This document shows, piece after piece, positions 44,429 to 53,362 of a DNA stretch of 64,000 nt (the first letter of the stretch is position 1; each line of letters opens with the position of its first letter). The DNA lies in NCBI RefSeq assembly GCF_900107105.1, contig NZ_FNOT01000014.1, positions 1-64,000 of the forward strand, read 5' to 3'. The DNA comes from Geodermatophilus africanus. Lineage in GTDB: Bacteria; Actinomycetota; Actinomycetes; Mycobacteriales; Geodermatophilaceae. Position numbers and translations under genes: made by a program. The notes under the pieces were generated by a model, which was given only the letters and a program-made list of their open reading frames with translations, was not told the origin of the DNA and did not search any database.

Positions 44429-44968
44429 TCAGGCGGCCGCCGACCGGCCGAGGTCGGTGCGCAGCGCCTCGGGGTCCACGCCGCGCTCGCGCAGCAGGGA
44501 CAGCCCCGTGCCGCCACCGCGCAGCAGGCCCAGGGCGATGTGCCCGTCGGAGATGGAGCGCGACCGCATCGCCAGCGCCTCGCGCAGCGACAGTTCGAGG
44601 ACCTTCTTGGCGCCGGCCGTGAACGGGATGTGCGCGGGGCTGCCGCGCCGGCGCCAGCGGCCGGGCGCGTCCAGGGCGCCGGGACCGAAGGTCGCCTCGG
44701 CGACGTCCCGGACGGCGTCCAGGTCAATGCCCAGCGTGCGCAGCGCCTCGCCGTCGAGGTCCTCGCCGCCGGCGCGGGCGGCCACGGCCTGGGCGACCGC
44801 GTCGTGGTCGAGCCCGTGCCGGCGGAGGACGGCGGTCGTCGGCGTGTCCAGTCGGAGCAGCGAGAGCAGCAGGTGCTCGCTGCCGATGGCGTCGTGCCGG
44901 AGGGCGCGCGCCTCCTCCTGGGCCAGGACGACGACCTCGCGGGCGTCCGGGGTGAAGCGTTCGAACAC
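44429..44968 (-). CDS. stand-alone Clp N-terminal domain protein
   Basis: 179 aa. FERFTPDAREVVVLAQEEARALRHDAIGSEHLLLSLLR is a Clp_N repeat; GAKKVLELSLREALAMRSRSISDGHIALGLLR is the second. No ATPase domain follows, so it looks like a substrate- or adaptor-binding module (compare ClpC N-domain). It follows a small HTH regulator by 2 bases on the same strand; the pair is common in actinobacteria. Role unknown. Confidence 0.85.
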   Translation of the reverse strand: MFERFTPDAREVVVLAQEEARALRHDAIGSEHLLLSLLRLDTPTTAVLRRHGLDHDAVAQAVAARAGGEDLDGEALRTLGIDLDAVRDVAEATFGPGALDAPGRWRRRGSPAHIPFTAGAKKVLELSLREALAMRSRSISDGHIALGLLRGGGTGLSLLRERGVDPEALRTDLGRSAAA

Positions 44969-44970
44969 GG

Positions 44971-45204
44971 TCAGTCCTTCCGCCGGAGCGGCCCGCGGCC
45001 GCCTGCGTGCTTCTTGTGCACCGCCTGCCTCGTGACGCCGAGCAGTTGGGCGATCTGCTCCCAGGTCCAGCCCTGGTCGCGGGCGTTGCCCACCTGCAGG
45101 GCCTCCAGCCGCTCGACGAGGGTCCGCAGCGCGCGGACCGCCCGCAGTCCGACCGCGGGGTCGCGGCTGCTGGCGGCGGAGGCCACCTGTGCTGTGTCGG
45201 CCAT
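44971..45204 (-). CDS. small helix-turn-helix regulator
   Basis: 77 aa. QGWTWEQIAQLLGVTRQAVHKKHAGGRGPLRRKD is a sigma-70-region-4/HTH type DNA-binding domain; little else is present. ATG 45204 chosen; an earlier start would run through the twin palindromes. First gene of a two-gene operon with the Clp-N protein. Confidence 0.8.
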   Translation of the reverse strand: MADTAQVASAASSRDPAVGLRAVRALRTLVERLEALQVGNARDQGWTWEQIAQLLGVTRQAVHKKHAGGRGPLRRKD

Positions 45205-45207
45205 GCC

Positions 45208-45251
45208 GTCAACTGTGGTTGACGCGACGAGTGTTGTCAACTGTCGTTGAC
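45208..45251 (-). promoter_or_regulatory. twin palindromic operator of the HTH/Clp-N operon
   Basis: Two near-identical palindromes GTCAAC-4-GTTGAC at 45208-45223 and 45236-45251, starts 28 bases apart, both followed by GCGA. The first abuts the HTH start codon. The upstream one also supplies a TTGACA that could serve as -35. They are probably the binding sites of the HTH protein itself. Confidence 0.75.
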
Positions 45252-45299
45252 GCGAGGTGCGAGTGGGCAGAGGGGTAGCCGTACGAGGGGTGGGCTTCC

Positions 45300-45800
45300 T
45301 CAGGCCACGGCTGCCTCGTCGCCGCCGGTCAGCCGCAGCAGGTCGGCGTAGGTGAGCGAGAACATCGTGTGGTGGTCGCCGCCGCCGGCCCAGAGGAGTG
45401 GGTGCGGCGCGAGGTCGACGTCGACCAGGGCGCGCAGCGGGGCGGGGTGGCCGGTCGGGGCCACCCCGCCGACCTCCTGGCCGGTCGCCGCGAGGACGAA
45501 CTCCGGCGTGGCCCGCCGCACCCGCTGCGCGCCGACCAAGGCCGCGACCTTCGCGGTGTCCACGCGGTGCGCGCCGCTGGCCAGCACCAGCAGCGGGGCG
45601 CCGTCGGCGTCGAACACGAGGCTGTTGGCGATGGCGCCCACCGCGCAGCCGAGCGCCTCGGCCGCGGCGGCCGCCGTCGGGACGGACTGGCCGAGGCGGC
45701 GCACCTCGGCGTCCACCCCGGCCTCGCGGAGAGCGGCGACCACCCGGTCGACCGGACTCCCGGTGCTTCCCGGACCGCTGCCGCGGGGCGCGCCACTCAC
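45300..45800 (-). CDS. YbaK/EbsC-type aminoacyl-tRNA deacylase
   Basis: 166 aa. The core GQSVPTAAAAAEALGCAVGAIANSLVFDADGAPLLVLASGAHRVDTAKVAALVG and TGQEVGGVAPTGHP match the Cys-tRNA-Pro / editing-domain family that hydrolyses mischarged tRNA. GTG start overlaps the stop of the oxidoreductase gene (GTGA), so they are cotranscribed. Exact tRNA specificity is not readable. Confidence 0.85.
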   Translation of the reverse strand: MSGAPRGSGPGSTGSPVDRVVAALREAGVDAEVRRLGQSVPTAAAAAEALGCAVGAIANSLVFDADGAPLLVLASGAHRVDTAKVAALVGAQRVRRATPEFVLAATGQEVGGVAPTGHPAPLRALVDVDLAPHPLLWAGGGDHHTMFSLTYADLLRLTGGDEAAVA

Positions 45801-46762
45801 AGCGTGAAGACGATCTTCCCCGCCGTCCGGCCCTCGAGCATCCGCTCGAAGCCCTCGCGCGCCTGCTGCAGCGGCAGCTCGACGTCGATGACCGGGCGGA
45901 CGCCGGTGGCCGTGCACATCCGCACGAGCGCCTCCAGCTCGTCGCGGGTGCCCATGGTCGAGCCGATGACCGACAGCTGGGTGAAGAAGACCCGGTTCAG
46001 CTCGGCGCCGGGGTTGGCGCCGGTGGTCGCGCCGGAGATGACGATCACGCCGCCGGGCTTGAGCGACTTGACGCTGTGGCTCCAGGTCGCCTCGCCGACG
46101 GTCTCCATGACGCCGTCCACCCGCTCGGGCAGCCGGGCACCGGTCTCGAACGCCTGGTCCGCACCGAGCTCGAGGGCCGCCTGCCGCTTCTCCTCGCTGC
46201 GGCCGGTCACCCACACCCGGAAGCCGGCGGCCTTGCCGAGCGCGACCAGCGCGGTGGCGACGCCGCCGCTGGCGCCCTGCACCAGCACGGTCTGGCCGGG
46301 CCGCAGCCCGGATTTCACGAACAGCATCCGGTAGGCGGTCAGCCAGGCGGTGGGCAGGCACGCGGCCTCCGCGAAGGACAGCTCGGCCGGCTTGGGCAGC
46401 ACGTTGCGCCGGGGGACGGCGACCCGCTCGGCCATCGTGCCCTGGTGCAGCTCCGAGAAGAGCGTGCGCTTGGGGTCGAGCGTCTCGTCCCCGATCCAGT
46501 CCGGGGTCGCGACGACGCCGTGGACGACGACCTCGTTGCCGTCCTCGTCGAGCCCGGCCGCGTCGGTGCCCAGGATCATCGGCATCCGCTCCTGCGGCAG
46601 GCCGACCCCGCGCAGGCTGAACAGGTCGTGGTGGTTCAGCGAGACGGCCTTGACCTGCACCGTCGTCCAGCCGTCGGGCACCTCCGGCTCGGGGCGCTCA
46701 CCGACCTCCAGCACGGAGAGCGGGTCCTTCGGGGCGGGCGTCGAGACGAAGGCAGCGAGCAT
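45797..46762 (-). CDS. zinc-free quinone oxidoreductase-like MDR protein
   Basis: 321 aa medium-chain dehydrogenase/reductase. AVSLNHHDLFSLRG, ILGTDAAGLDEDGNEV, then the NADPH fold VLVQGASGGVATALVALGKAAGFRVWVTGRS and GVIVISGATTG. The four structural-zinc cysteines are missing, as in quinone reductases. Likely reduces quinones or enones; substrate unknown. Confidence 0.85.
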   Translation of the reverse strand: MLAAFVSTPAPKDPLSVLEVGERPEPEVPDGWTTVQVKAVSLNHHDLFSLRGVGLPQERMPMILGTDAAGLDEDGNEVVVHGVVATPDWIGDETLDPKRTLFSELHQGTMAERVAVPRRNVLPKPAELSFAEAACLPTAWLTAYRMLFVKSGLRPGQTVLVQGASGGVATALVALGKAAGFRVWVTGRSEEKRQAALELGADQAFETGARLPERVDGVMETVGEATWSHSVKSLKPGGVIVISGATTGANPGAELNRVFFTQLSVIGSTMGTRDELEALVRMCTATGVRPVIDVELPLQQAREGFERMLEGRTAGKIVFTL

Positions 46763-46870
46763 GCCCGGACTATGGCACTGCGCCCTGTCCAGCCGCGACC
46801 GACGGGGTGGGCAGCGGCGCCGCCGTCCGGGACGATCGCAGGCCCTGGGCCCCGCTGATGGGAGACGGCG

Positions 46871-47743
46871 ATGACCGTGCCGACACAGCCGCAGCCCCCG
46901 CTCGTCGACGCGCTCAACGCCGAGATGGCGAGCGCCTGGAACGGTGAGGAGGGGGAGGACTGGGCGGCGCGGGCCGACCGCTTCGACGCGGCCTCAGCAG
47001 CCTTCGACCCGGCGCTGCTCGACGCCGCGGCCGTCGGCGCGGCCGACCGGGTGCTCGACGTGGGCTGCGGCGCCGGCGTCTCGACCCGGGCCGCCGCGCG
47101 GGTGGCGGTCGACGGGCACGCGACCGGCATCGACCTGTCCGCCCCGCTGCTGGCCGAGGCCCGTCGGCGCAGCGCGGCCGCGGGGCTGACCAACACGACG
47201 TTCGTCCGGGGCGACGCCCAGGTGCACCCCTTCGAGTCCGCGTCGTTCGACGTCGCCGTCAGCCGGTTCGGCGGAATGTTCTTCGGCGACCCGGTCGCGG
47301 CGTTCACCAACCTCGCCCGGGCCCTGCGCCCCGGCGGGCGGCTGGCCGTGTTGTCGTGGCAGCCGCTGGCCCGCAACGAGTGGCTGCTCGTGCTCCGCCG
47401 CACCCTCGCGGCCGGCCGCCTGCTGCCCGAGCCGCCGGGGGACGCGCCCGGACCGTTCGGCCTGTCCGACCCCGACCGCGTGCGCGGGGTCCTGGCCGCC
47501 GCGGGGTTCGCGTCGGTCCACGTCACCGAGGTGCCGGGGGTGGTCCGGCTGGGGGCCGACGCCGAGGACGCGTTCGACTTCGTCGCCGGCCTGGGCATGA
47601 CCCGGGGCCTCCTCGGCGGGCTCGACGACGACGTCCGGCGAGCCGCGCTCGACGAGCTGCGGGCCGCCCTGGTCGAGCACGCGACACCGGACGGGGTCCT
47701 GCTCGGTGCGGCCGCCTGGCTGACCACCGCGTACCGGGGATGA
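46871..47743 (+). CDS. class I SAM-dependent methyltransferase
   Basis: 290 aa. VLDVGCGAGVSTRAAARV is motif I near residue 57, [23 protein letters not shown] binds adenosine, FDVAVSRFGGMFFGDPVAAFTNLARALRPGGRLAVLSWQP covers later motifs. Resembles the UbiE/COQ5-like group. Substrate unknown. Convergent with selD across a hairpin. Confidence 0.88.
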   Translation: MTVPTQPQPPLVDALNAEMASAWNGEEGEDWAARADRFDAASAAFDPALLDAAAVGAADRVLDVGCGAGVSTRAAARVAVDGHATGIDLSAPLLAEARRRSAAAGLTNTTFVRGDAQVHPFESASFDVAVSRFGGMFFGDPVAAFTNLARALRPGGRLAVLSWQPLARNEWLLVLRRTLAAGRLLPEPPGDAPGPFGLSDPDRVRGVLAAAGFASVHVTEVPGVVRLGADAEDAFDFVAGLGMTRGLLGGLDDDVRRAALDELRAALVEHATPDGVLLGAAAWLTTAYRG

Positions 47744-47768
47744 GTGGTCGGCTGAGACCGCTGCGTCG

Positions 47769-47840
47769 GCCGAGTGAGCAGTTGCCGTCGGCGACACGCA
47801 CGCACACGCCGGGCGGGACGACCGCAACTGCCCACTCGGC
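47769..47840. terminator. bidirectional hairpin between methyltransferase and selD
   Basis: Arms 47769-47785 and 47824-47840 (GCCGAGTGAGCAGTTGC type) pair over 17 bases with one wobble; 38-base loop. It serves both converging genes. Confidence 0.6.
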
Positions 47841-47860
47841 GGCACCCTAGACCGAGGCTG

Positions 47861-48868
<1,008 letters not shown>

Positions 48869-48878
48869 GGAGCCACCG

Positions 48879-48884
48879 TAGGCT
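48879..48884 (+). promoter_or_regulatory. -10 element of selC
   Basis: TAGGCT with 7 bases to the tRNA 5' end, so transcription would begin at or next to the mature end. Confidence 0.5.
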
Positions 48885-48891
48885 CTGCGGC

Positions 48892-48987
48892 GGAGGCGTC
48901 AGGGCGCCTGGTGGCCCCCGCGGCCTCTAAAGCCGACGTGGCCGAGCACCTCGGTCAGGCGGGTTCGATTCCCGTCCGCCTCCGCCA
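48892..48987 (+). tRNA. selC: selenocysteine tRNA with CUA anticodon (UAG-decoding)
   Basis: 96 nt including encoded CCA (48985-48987). Acceptor 48892-48898 pairs with 48977-48983; the eighth position (T48899/C48976) does not pair. The D arm is long, 48902-48908 with 48913-48919, one C-C mismatch and a 4-base TGGT loop. The anticodon loop is CTCTAAA at 48925-48931 on a 4-bp stem, which aligns with the E. coli loop CTTCAAA and puts CTA at positions 34-36. A 7-bp variable arm lies at 48940-48956. The T arm is 48959-48963 with 48971-48975 around TTCGATT, including the same first G-U pair as E. coli. The locus (selD, selA, selB) fixes the identity. Confidence 0.95.
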
Positions 48988-49013
48988 GCTCCGCCCGCCC
49001 GCGGGTCGGCGCT

Positions 49014-49019
49014 TACGCT
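49014..49019 (+). promoter_or_regulatory. candidate -10 of selA
   Basis: TACGCT with 9 bases to the selA ATG; selA-selB may therefore be transcribed separately from selC. Confidence 0.4.
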
Positions 49020-49028
49020 GCGACAGCG

Positions 49029-50339
49029 ATGAGCGACGACCCGCGGCGGCAGGTGCCGCGCACCGACACGCTGCTGGCCGACCCGCAGCTGGCCGCCGCC
49101 GCCGACCGGCTGGGCCGCGACCTGGTCAAGGCCGCGGTCCAGGACGTCCAGCAGCGCGTCCGCACCGGCGCGCTCGCCCCCGCCGACGCCGTGCCCGCCG
49201 TCCTGACCGCGCTGCCGACGACGGCGGGCAGCCTGCGCCCGGTGCTCAACGCCACCGGCGTCCTCGTGCACACCAACCTGGGCCGCGCGCCGCTGTCGCC
49301 GGCCGCCGTCGAGGCGGTCGTCGCGGCCAGCGGCACCACCGACGTCGAGCTGGACCTGACCACCGGCCGGCGCGGGCCCCGGGGTGAGGCGGCGCTGGCC
49401 GCGCTGGTCGACGCCGTCCCGGCCGCGGAGGCCGCGCTCGTGGTCAACAACTGCGCCGCCGCGCTGGCGCTGGTGGCCACCGCGCTCGGCGGCGAGCTCG
49501 TCGTCGCCCGCGGCGAGCTGGTCGAGATCGGCGACGGCTTCCGCATCCCCGAGCTGCTCGAGGCCACCGGCGCGCGGCTCCGCGAGGTGGGGACGACGAA
49601 CCGCGTCGCGCTCGATGACTACCTGGGTGCCCTCGGCGAGCGCACCGGCGCGGTGCTCAAGGTGCACCCGTCGAACTTCGTCGTCCGCGGGTTCACCCGG
49701 GCGGTGCCGGTGGCCGAGCTCGCCGCGGGGCTGGCCGGCAGCGGCGTCCCCCTCGTCGCCGACGTCGGCTCCGGCCTGCTGCGGCCGCACCCGGTGCTGC
49801 CCGACGAGCCGGACCTGCAGACCACCCTCGCCGACGGCGCCGACCTGGTGCTGGCCAGCGGCGACAAGCTGCTCGGCGGGCCGCAGGCCGGGATCGTGCT
49901 CGGCCGCGCCGACCTGGTGCAGCGGCTACGGCGGCACCCGCTCTACCGCGCGTTCCGGGTGGACAAGACGACGCTGGCCGCGCTGGAGGCGACGCTGCGC
50001 GGCCCGCAGCCGCCGGTGCAGCAGATGCTCGCCGCCGACGTCGACGGGCTGCGCCGCCGGGCCGCCGCGCTCGCCGCCCGGCTGGTCGCCGCCGGGCTGG
50101 ACGCGGTCGCGGTGGAGTCCGCTGCCCGCGTCGGCGGGGGAGGGGCGCCGGAGCACCCGCTGCCCAGCGCCGCGGTGTCGCTGCCGGCGGGGTTCGCGGT
50201 GCCGCTGCGCGCCGGCACGCCTCCCGTGGTCGGGTACGTCGCGGGCGACCGCACGCTGCTCGACCTGCGCAGCTTGCGCACCGAGGACGACGAGACGCTG
50301 GCGGCCGCGGTGCTGGAGGTGGCGCGCGCGTGGACGTGA
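49029..50339 (+). CDS. selA: selenocysteine synthase
   Basis: PLP enzyme that converts Ser-tRNA-Sec to Sec-tRNA-Sec. 436 aa. LRPVLNATGVLVHTNLGRAPLS opens the fold, VVNNCAAALALVATAL and EIGDGFRIPELLEATGARLREVGTTNR follow, and LASGDKLLGGPQAG holds the PLP lysine near residue 279. Normal length. Its 3' end overlaps selB by 10 bases. Confidence 0.96.
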   Translation: MSDDPRRQVPRTDTLLADPQLAAAADRLGRDLVKAAVQDVQQRVRTGALAPADAVPAVLTALPTTAGSLRPVLNATGVLVHTNLGRAPLSPAAVEAVVAASGTTDVELDLTTGRRGPRGEAALAALVDAVPAAEAALVVNNCAAALALVATALGGELVVARGELVEIGDGFRIPELLEATGARLREVGTTNRVALDDYLGALGERTGAVLKVHPSNFVVRGFTRAVPVAELAAGLAGSGVPLVADVGSGLLRPHPVLPDEPDLQTTLADGADLVLASGDKLLGGPQAGIVLGRADLVQRLRRHPLYRAFRVDKTTLAALEATLRGPQPPVQQMLAADVDGLRRRAAALAARLVAAGLDAVAVESAARVGGGGAPEHPLPSAAVSLPAGFAVPLRAGTPPVVGYVAGDRTLLDLRSLRTEDDETLAAAVLEVARAWT

Positions 50340-52075
50340 TCGCCACCGCGGGGCACGTCGACCACGGCAAGTCCACGCTGGTCCGCGCGCTCACCGGCAT
50401 GGAGCCCGACCGGTGGGAGGAGGAGCGTCGCCGCGGGCTCACCATCGACCTCGGCTTCGCCTGGACGACGCTGCCCTCGGGCCGCCGCCTCGCGGTCGTG
50501 GACGTGCCCGGCCACGAACGCTTCGTGGGCAACATGCTGGCCGGCGTCGGCTCGGTGCCCGCCGCGCTGGTCGTGGTCGCCGCGGACGACGGGTGGTCGG
50601 CGCAGACCGCCGAGCACGTCGCCGTCCTCGACGCGCTCGGCGTGCGGCACGCGCTGCTCGCCGTCACCAAGGCCGACCTCGCCGACCCCGCGCCGGTGCT
50701 CGCCGACGTGCGGGAGCGGCTGGCCGCCACGTCGATGGGCGACGTGCCCGGCGTGGCGGTCAGCGCCGCCACCGGCGCAGGCGTGCCGGACGTCGTCGCC
50801 GCGCTGGAGTCGCTGCTCGCCGGGCTGCCCGCGCCGGACCGGGACGCGCCGGTGCGGCTGTGGATCGACCGCGCCTTCCCGGTCAAGGGCGCCGGCACGG
50901 TGGTCACCGGCACCCTCGCCGCGGGGCGTGTCGCCGCCGGCGACCGGCTGCAGCTCAGCAATCGCGAGGTGGGCGTCCGCGGCGTGCACTCGCTCGGGCG
51001 GCCGGTCGAGCGGGCCGAGGCCACCGCACGGGTGGCGCTGAACCTCCGCGGCACCGCCGTCGAGGAGCTCTCGCGCGGCGACGCGCTGCTCACGCCGAGT
51101 GCGTTCCGCGACACCGCCGAGCTGGACGTCACCCTGGCCCGGGCGCCGGGGGACCGGCTGCCCGCCGAGGTCGTGGTGCACGTGGGGTCGGCCGCGGTCG
51201 GCGCGCGGCTGCGCCTGCTGGAGGGGACGGCGGTGCGGCTGCGGCTGGCCACGCCGCTGCCGCTGCGGGTCGGCGACCGGCTGCTGCTGCGCGACCCGGG
51301 TGCCCGCCGCGTGTTCGGCGCCGACGTCCGGGACGTCGACCCGCCCGAGCTGCGCCGTCGCGGCGCCGCCCGCCGGCGCGCCGAGGAGCTGGCCGCCCGG
51401 CCCGTCGGTGCGGCCGGGGCCGCCGCCGAACTGGCCCGCCGCCGGTTCGTCCGGGCCACCGACTTCGCCGCGATGGGCTGGCCGGTGCCCGAGGGGGCGA
51501 CGGCGGTCGGGCCGTGGCTGCTCGCGCCCGGGCTGGTCGGCGAGCTGGCGGCGGCGCTGCCCGGGATCGTCGCTCGCTACCGGCAGCTGCGCCCGCTCGA
51601 GCCCGGTCCGCCGGTGGCCGTCGCCCGCCGGGCGCTGGAGCTGCCCGACGACGAGCTGGTCCCGGCCGTCGTCCGCGAGCCGCTGGCCCTGCGCGAGGGC
51701 CGGGTGGTCGTCGCGACCGCCGGCCTGCCCGCCGGGGTGCAGCAGGCGGTCGACCGGATCCGGGCGACGCTGGCCGCCGACCCGTTCGCCGCGCCCGACG
51801 CCGACCAGCTGCGCGCCGCCGGGCTGGGCCCGCGGGAACTGGCCGCGGCCGTGCGCGACGGGCAGCTGGTGAAGATCGCCGACGGGGTGTACCTCGCGCC
51901 CGGGGTGGCCGAGCAGGCGCGGGCCCGGCTGGCCGGCGTCCCCGCGCCGTTCACGCTCAGCCAGGCCCGCTCGGCGTGGGGGACCAGCCGGCGGGTCGCC
52001 GTTCCGCTGATGGAGTGGCTGGACGCGCGCGGCGTCACCGAGCGGCTGCCCGACGACACCCGACGGCTGCGCTGA
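50330..52075 (+). CDS. selB: selenocysteine-specific elongation factor
   Basis: Delivers Sec-tRNA-Sec to the recoded codon and binds the SECIS hairpin. 581 aa. GTPase motifs TAGHVDHGKSTL, DVPGHERFVGNMLAG and TKAD; EF-Tu-like domains to about residue 340; then winged helices ending with FTLSQARSAWGTSRRVAVPLMEWLDARGVTERLPDDTR, the mRNA-binding end. It should serve UAG given the tRNA anticodon; the ribosome, not SelB, reads the codon, so no change in SelB need be visible. GTG at 50330 or 50336. Confidence 0.95.
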   Translation: MDVIATAGHVDHGKSTLVRALTGMEPDRWEEERRRGLTIDLGFAWTTLPSGRRLAVVDVPGHERFVGNMLAGVGSVPAALVVVAADDGWSAQTAEHVAVLDALGVRHALLAVTKADLADPAPVLADVRERLAATSMGDVPGVAVSAATGAGVPDVVAALESLLAGLPAPDRDAPVRLWIDRAFPVKGAGTVVTGTLAAGRVAAGDRLQLSNREVGVRGVHSLGRPVERAEATARVALNLRGTAVEELSRGDALLTPSAFRDTAELDVTLARAPGDRLPAEVVVHVGSAAVGARLRLLEGTAVRLRLATPLPLRVGDRLLLRDPGARRVFGADVRDVDPPELRRRGAARRRAEELAARPVGAAGAAAELARRRFVRATDFAAMGWPVPEGATAVGPWLLAPGLVGELAAALPGIVARYRQLRPLEPGPPVAVARRALELPDDELVPAVVREPLALREGRVVVATAGLPAGVQQAVDRIRATLAADPFAAPDADQLRAAGLGPRELAAAVRDGQLVKIADGVYLAPGVAEQARARLAGVPAPFTLSQARSAWGTSRRVAVPLMEWLDARGVTERLPDDTRRLR

Positions 52076-52152
52076 CGCGTCCCCTCGAGCGACCCCGGAC
52101 TGCGCACCGAACCCGCCCGTTCGGGCCACCCACCCCGGGCACGATGTCGGGC

Positions 52153-52527
52153 ATGGCCGAACCTCTTGAGCACCGTCACCACGCCATCGACTACGTCGAG
52201 CTCACCGTCACCGACCTCGCGGAGGCTCAGCGGTTCTATGCCGAGGCCTTCGGCTGGGAGTTCAACGACTACGGGGGCCAGTACGCCGGGATTCGCGACG
52301 GGTCCGGCGGGTCCGGACCGGAGGTCGGGGGCCTCGCGCTCGGCGCGGAGGTGCGCCCGGGCGGCCCCCTGGTCCTTCTGTACTCAGCCGATCTGGACCA
52401 GACCCTCGCCTCGGTGACGTCCGCCGGTGGCCGGGTGGTCAACGGTCCCTACGGGTTCCCCGGTGGACGACGGTTCCACTTCCAGGACACGAGCGGTAAC
52501 GAGCTCGGCGTCTGGTCGGAGGTCTGA
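52153..52527 (+). CDS. VOC family protein
   Basis: 124 aa, a single VOC domain: HHAIDYVELTVTDLAEAQRFYAEAFGWEFNDYGGQYAGIR and GGRVVNGPYGFPGGRRFHFQDTSGNELGVWSE. The H...E metal pair of glyoxalase I-type proteins is plausible (HAIDYVEL, GNELGVW). ATG 52144 is 3 codons upstream and also possible. Substrate unknown. Confidence 0.85.
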   Translation: MAEPLEHRHHAIDYVELTVTDLAEAQRFYAEAFGWEFNDYGGQYAGIRDGSGGSGPEVGGLALGAEVRPGGPLVLLYSADLDQTLASVTSAGGRVVNGPYGFPGGRRFHFQDTSGNELGVWSEV

Positions 52528-52658
52528 GCCGCAGCCCCTCACGGTTCCGCTCATCAACCGGCAGACCATCTACCCGGTGCGCTCGACTGCGGCGCCGGTG
52601 CGTGGCCGGGCGCTCGATGAGTAGCGCGGCCAGGACTCGATCGACGTCTGACCGAGCG

Positions 52659-52808
52659 TCAGCCGCCGGCCTGGCGCAGGAGCACCTCGCGCTCGTCGCT
52701 GGAGTCCGCCGCGGGGACGGGGGAGGTATCCACACCCTCGACCGTGTCCTCGAGCCGCACGGGCTCGGGGAGGTGGCGGAACCGCTCGCGCTCGTCAGGC
52801 TCGGTCAT
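52659..52808 (-). CDS. small acidic hypothetical protein
   Basis: 49 aa. TEPDERERFRHLPEPVRLEDTVEGVDTSPVP then DEREVLLRQAGG. No known domain; the RHLPEPVRLEDTVE text recalls short conserved actinobacterial proteins of unknown function. Isolated, with no clear ribosome site. Confidence 0.5.
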   Translation of the reverse strand: MTEPDERERFRHLPEPVRLEDTVEGVDTSPVPAADSSDEREVLLRQAGG

Positions 52809-52988
52809 GCCCGGAGCGTCCTCCCGCCGGGAGGCTGCGGCAAGGACGCGAACCGGGCTCCGTGGTCCCCCGTGGACGCTCGGGCGTTGCTCCCACCTGG
52901 ACGCAGGGGGTGAGCGTCCGGGGACCCTGGTGGCGATGCGGCCAGGCGAGACAGGTGAGTCCTCCACCGGGGCGGAGTCCGTGCTGAC

Positions 52989-53186
52989 GTGACCGACGAC
53001 GACCTCCCCGCCTCCATCGGCCGTCCGGCACTCGGCGCGTTGCGCGCGGCCGGCGTCGACCGGCTCTCCGAGGTCGCCCGGCGCCGGGAGGAGGAGCTGC
53101 TGGCCCTGCACGGCGTCGGCCCGAAGGCGGTCCGGCTGCTGCGGGCGGAGCTGGCCGAGCGCGGCCTGCGGCTCGCGGGCGACTGA
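52989..53186 (+). CDS. small helix-hairpin-helix protein
   Basis: 65 aa. SIGRPALGALRAAGVDRLSEVARRREEELLALHGVGPKAVRLLRAELAERGLRL is a tandem HhH unit, similar to RNA polymerase alpha C-terminal-type or DUF4332-like DNA-binding domains. No partner gene nearby. GTG start. Confidence 0.7.
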   Translation: MTDDDLPASIGRPALGALRAAGVDRLSEVARRREEELLALHGVGPKAVRLLRAELAERGLRLAGD

Positions 53187-53362
53187 CCGGGGAGCTCGGT
53201 CGGCCGCGGGCACCCGGCGGGCCGGGCGCTTCCGCGGAACGCCGCGATGCCCCCCCGCCCCTCCTCGCCGGCGCTCGTCGGCCGCACTCGCGGCGCTACC
53301 GTGCCCATGCGCGAGCTCGCTCACCGCCGGGCATCCTCCCCGGCGCGGCACACTGGGGTCAG

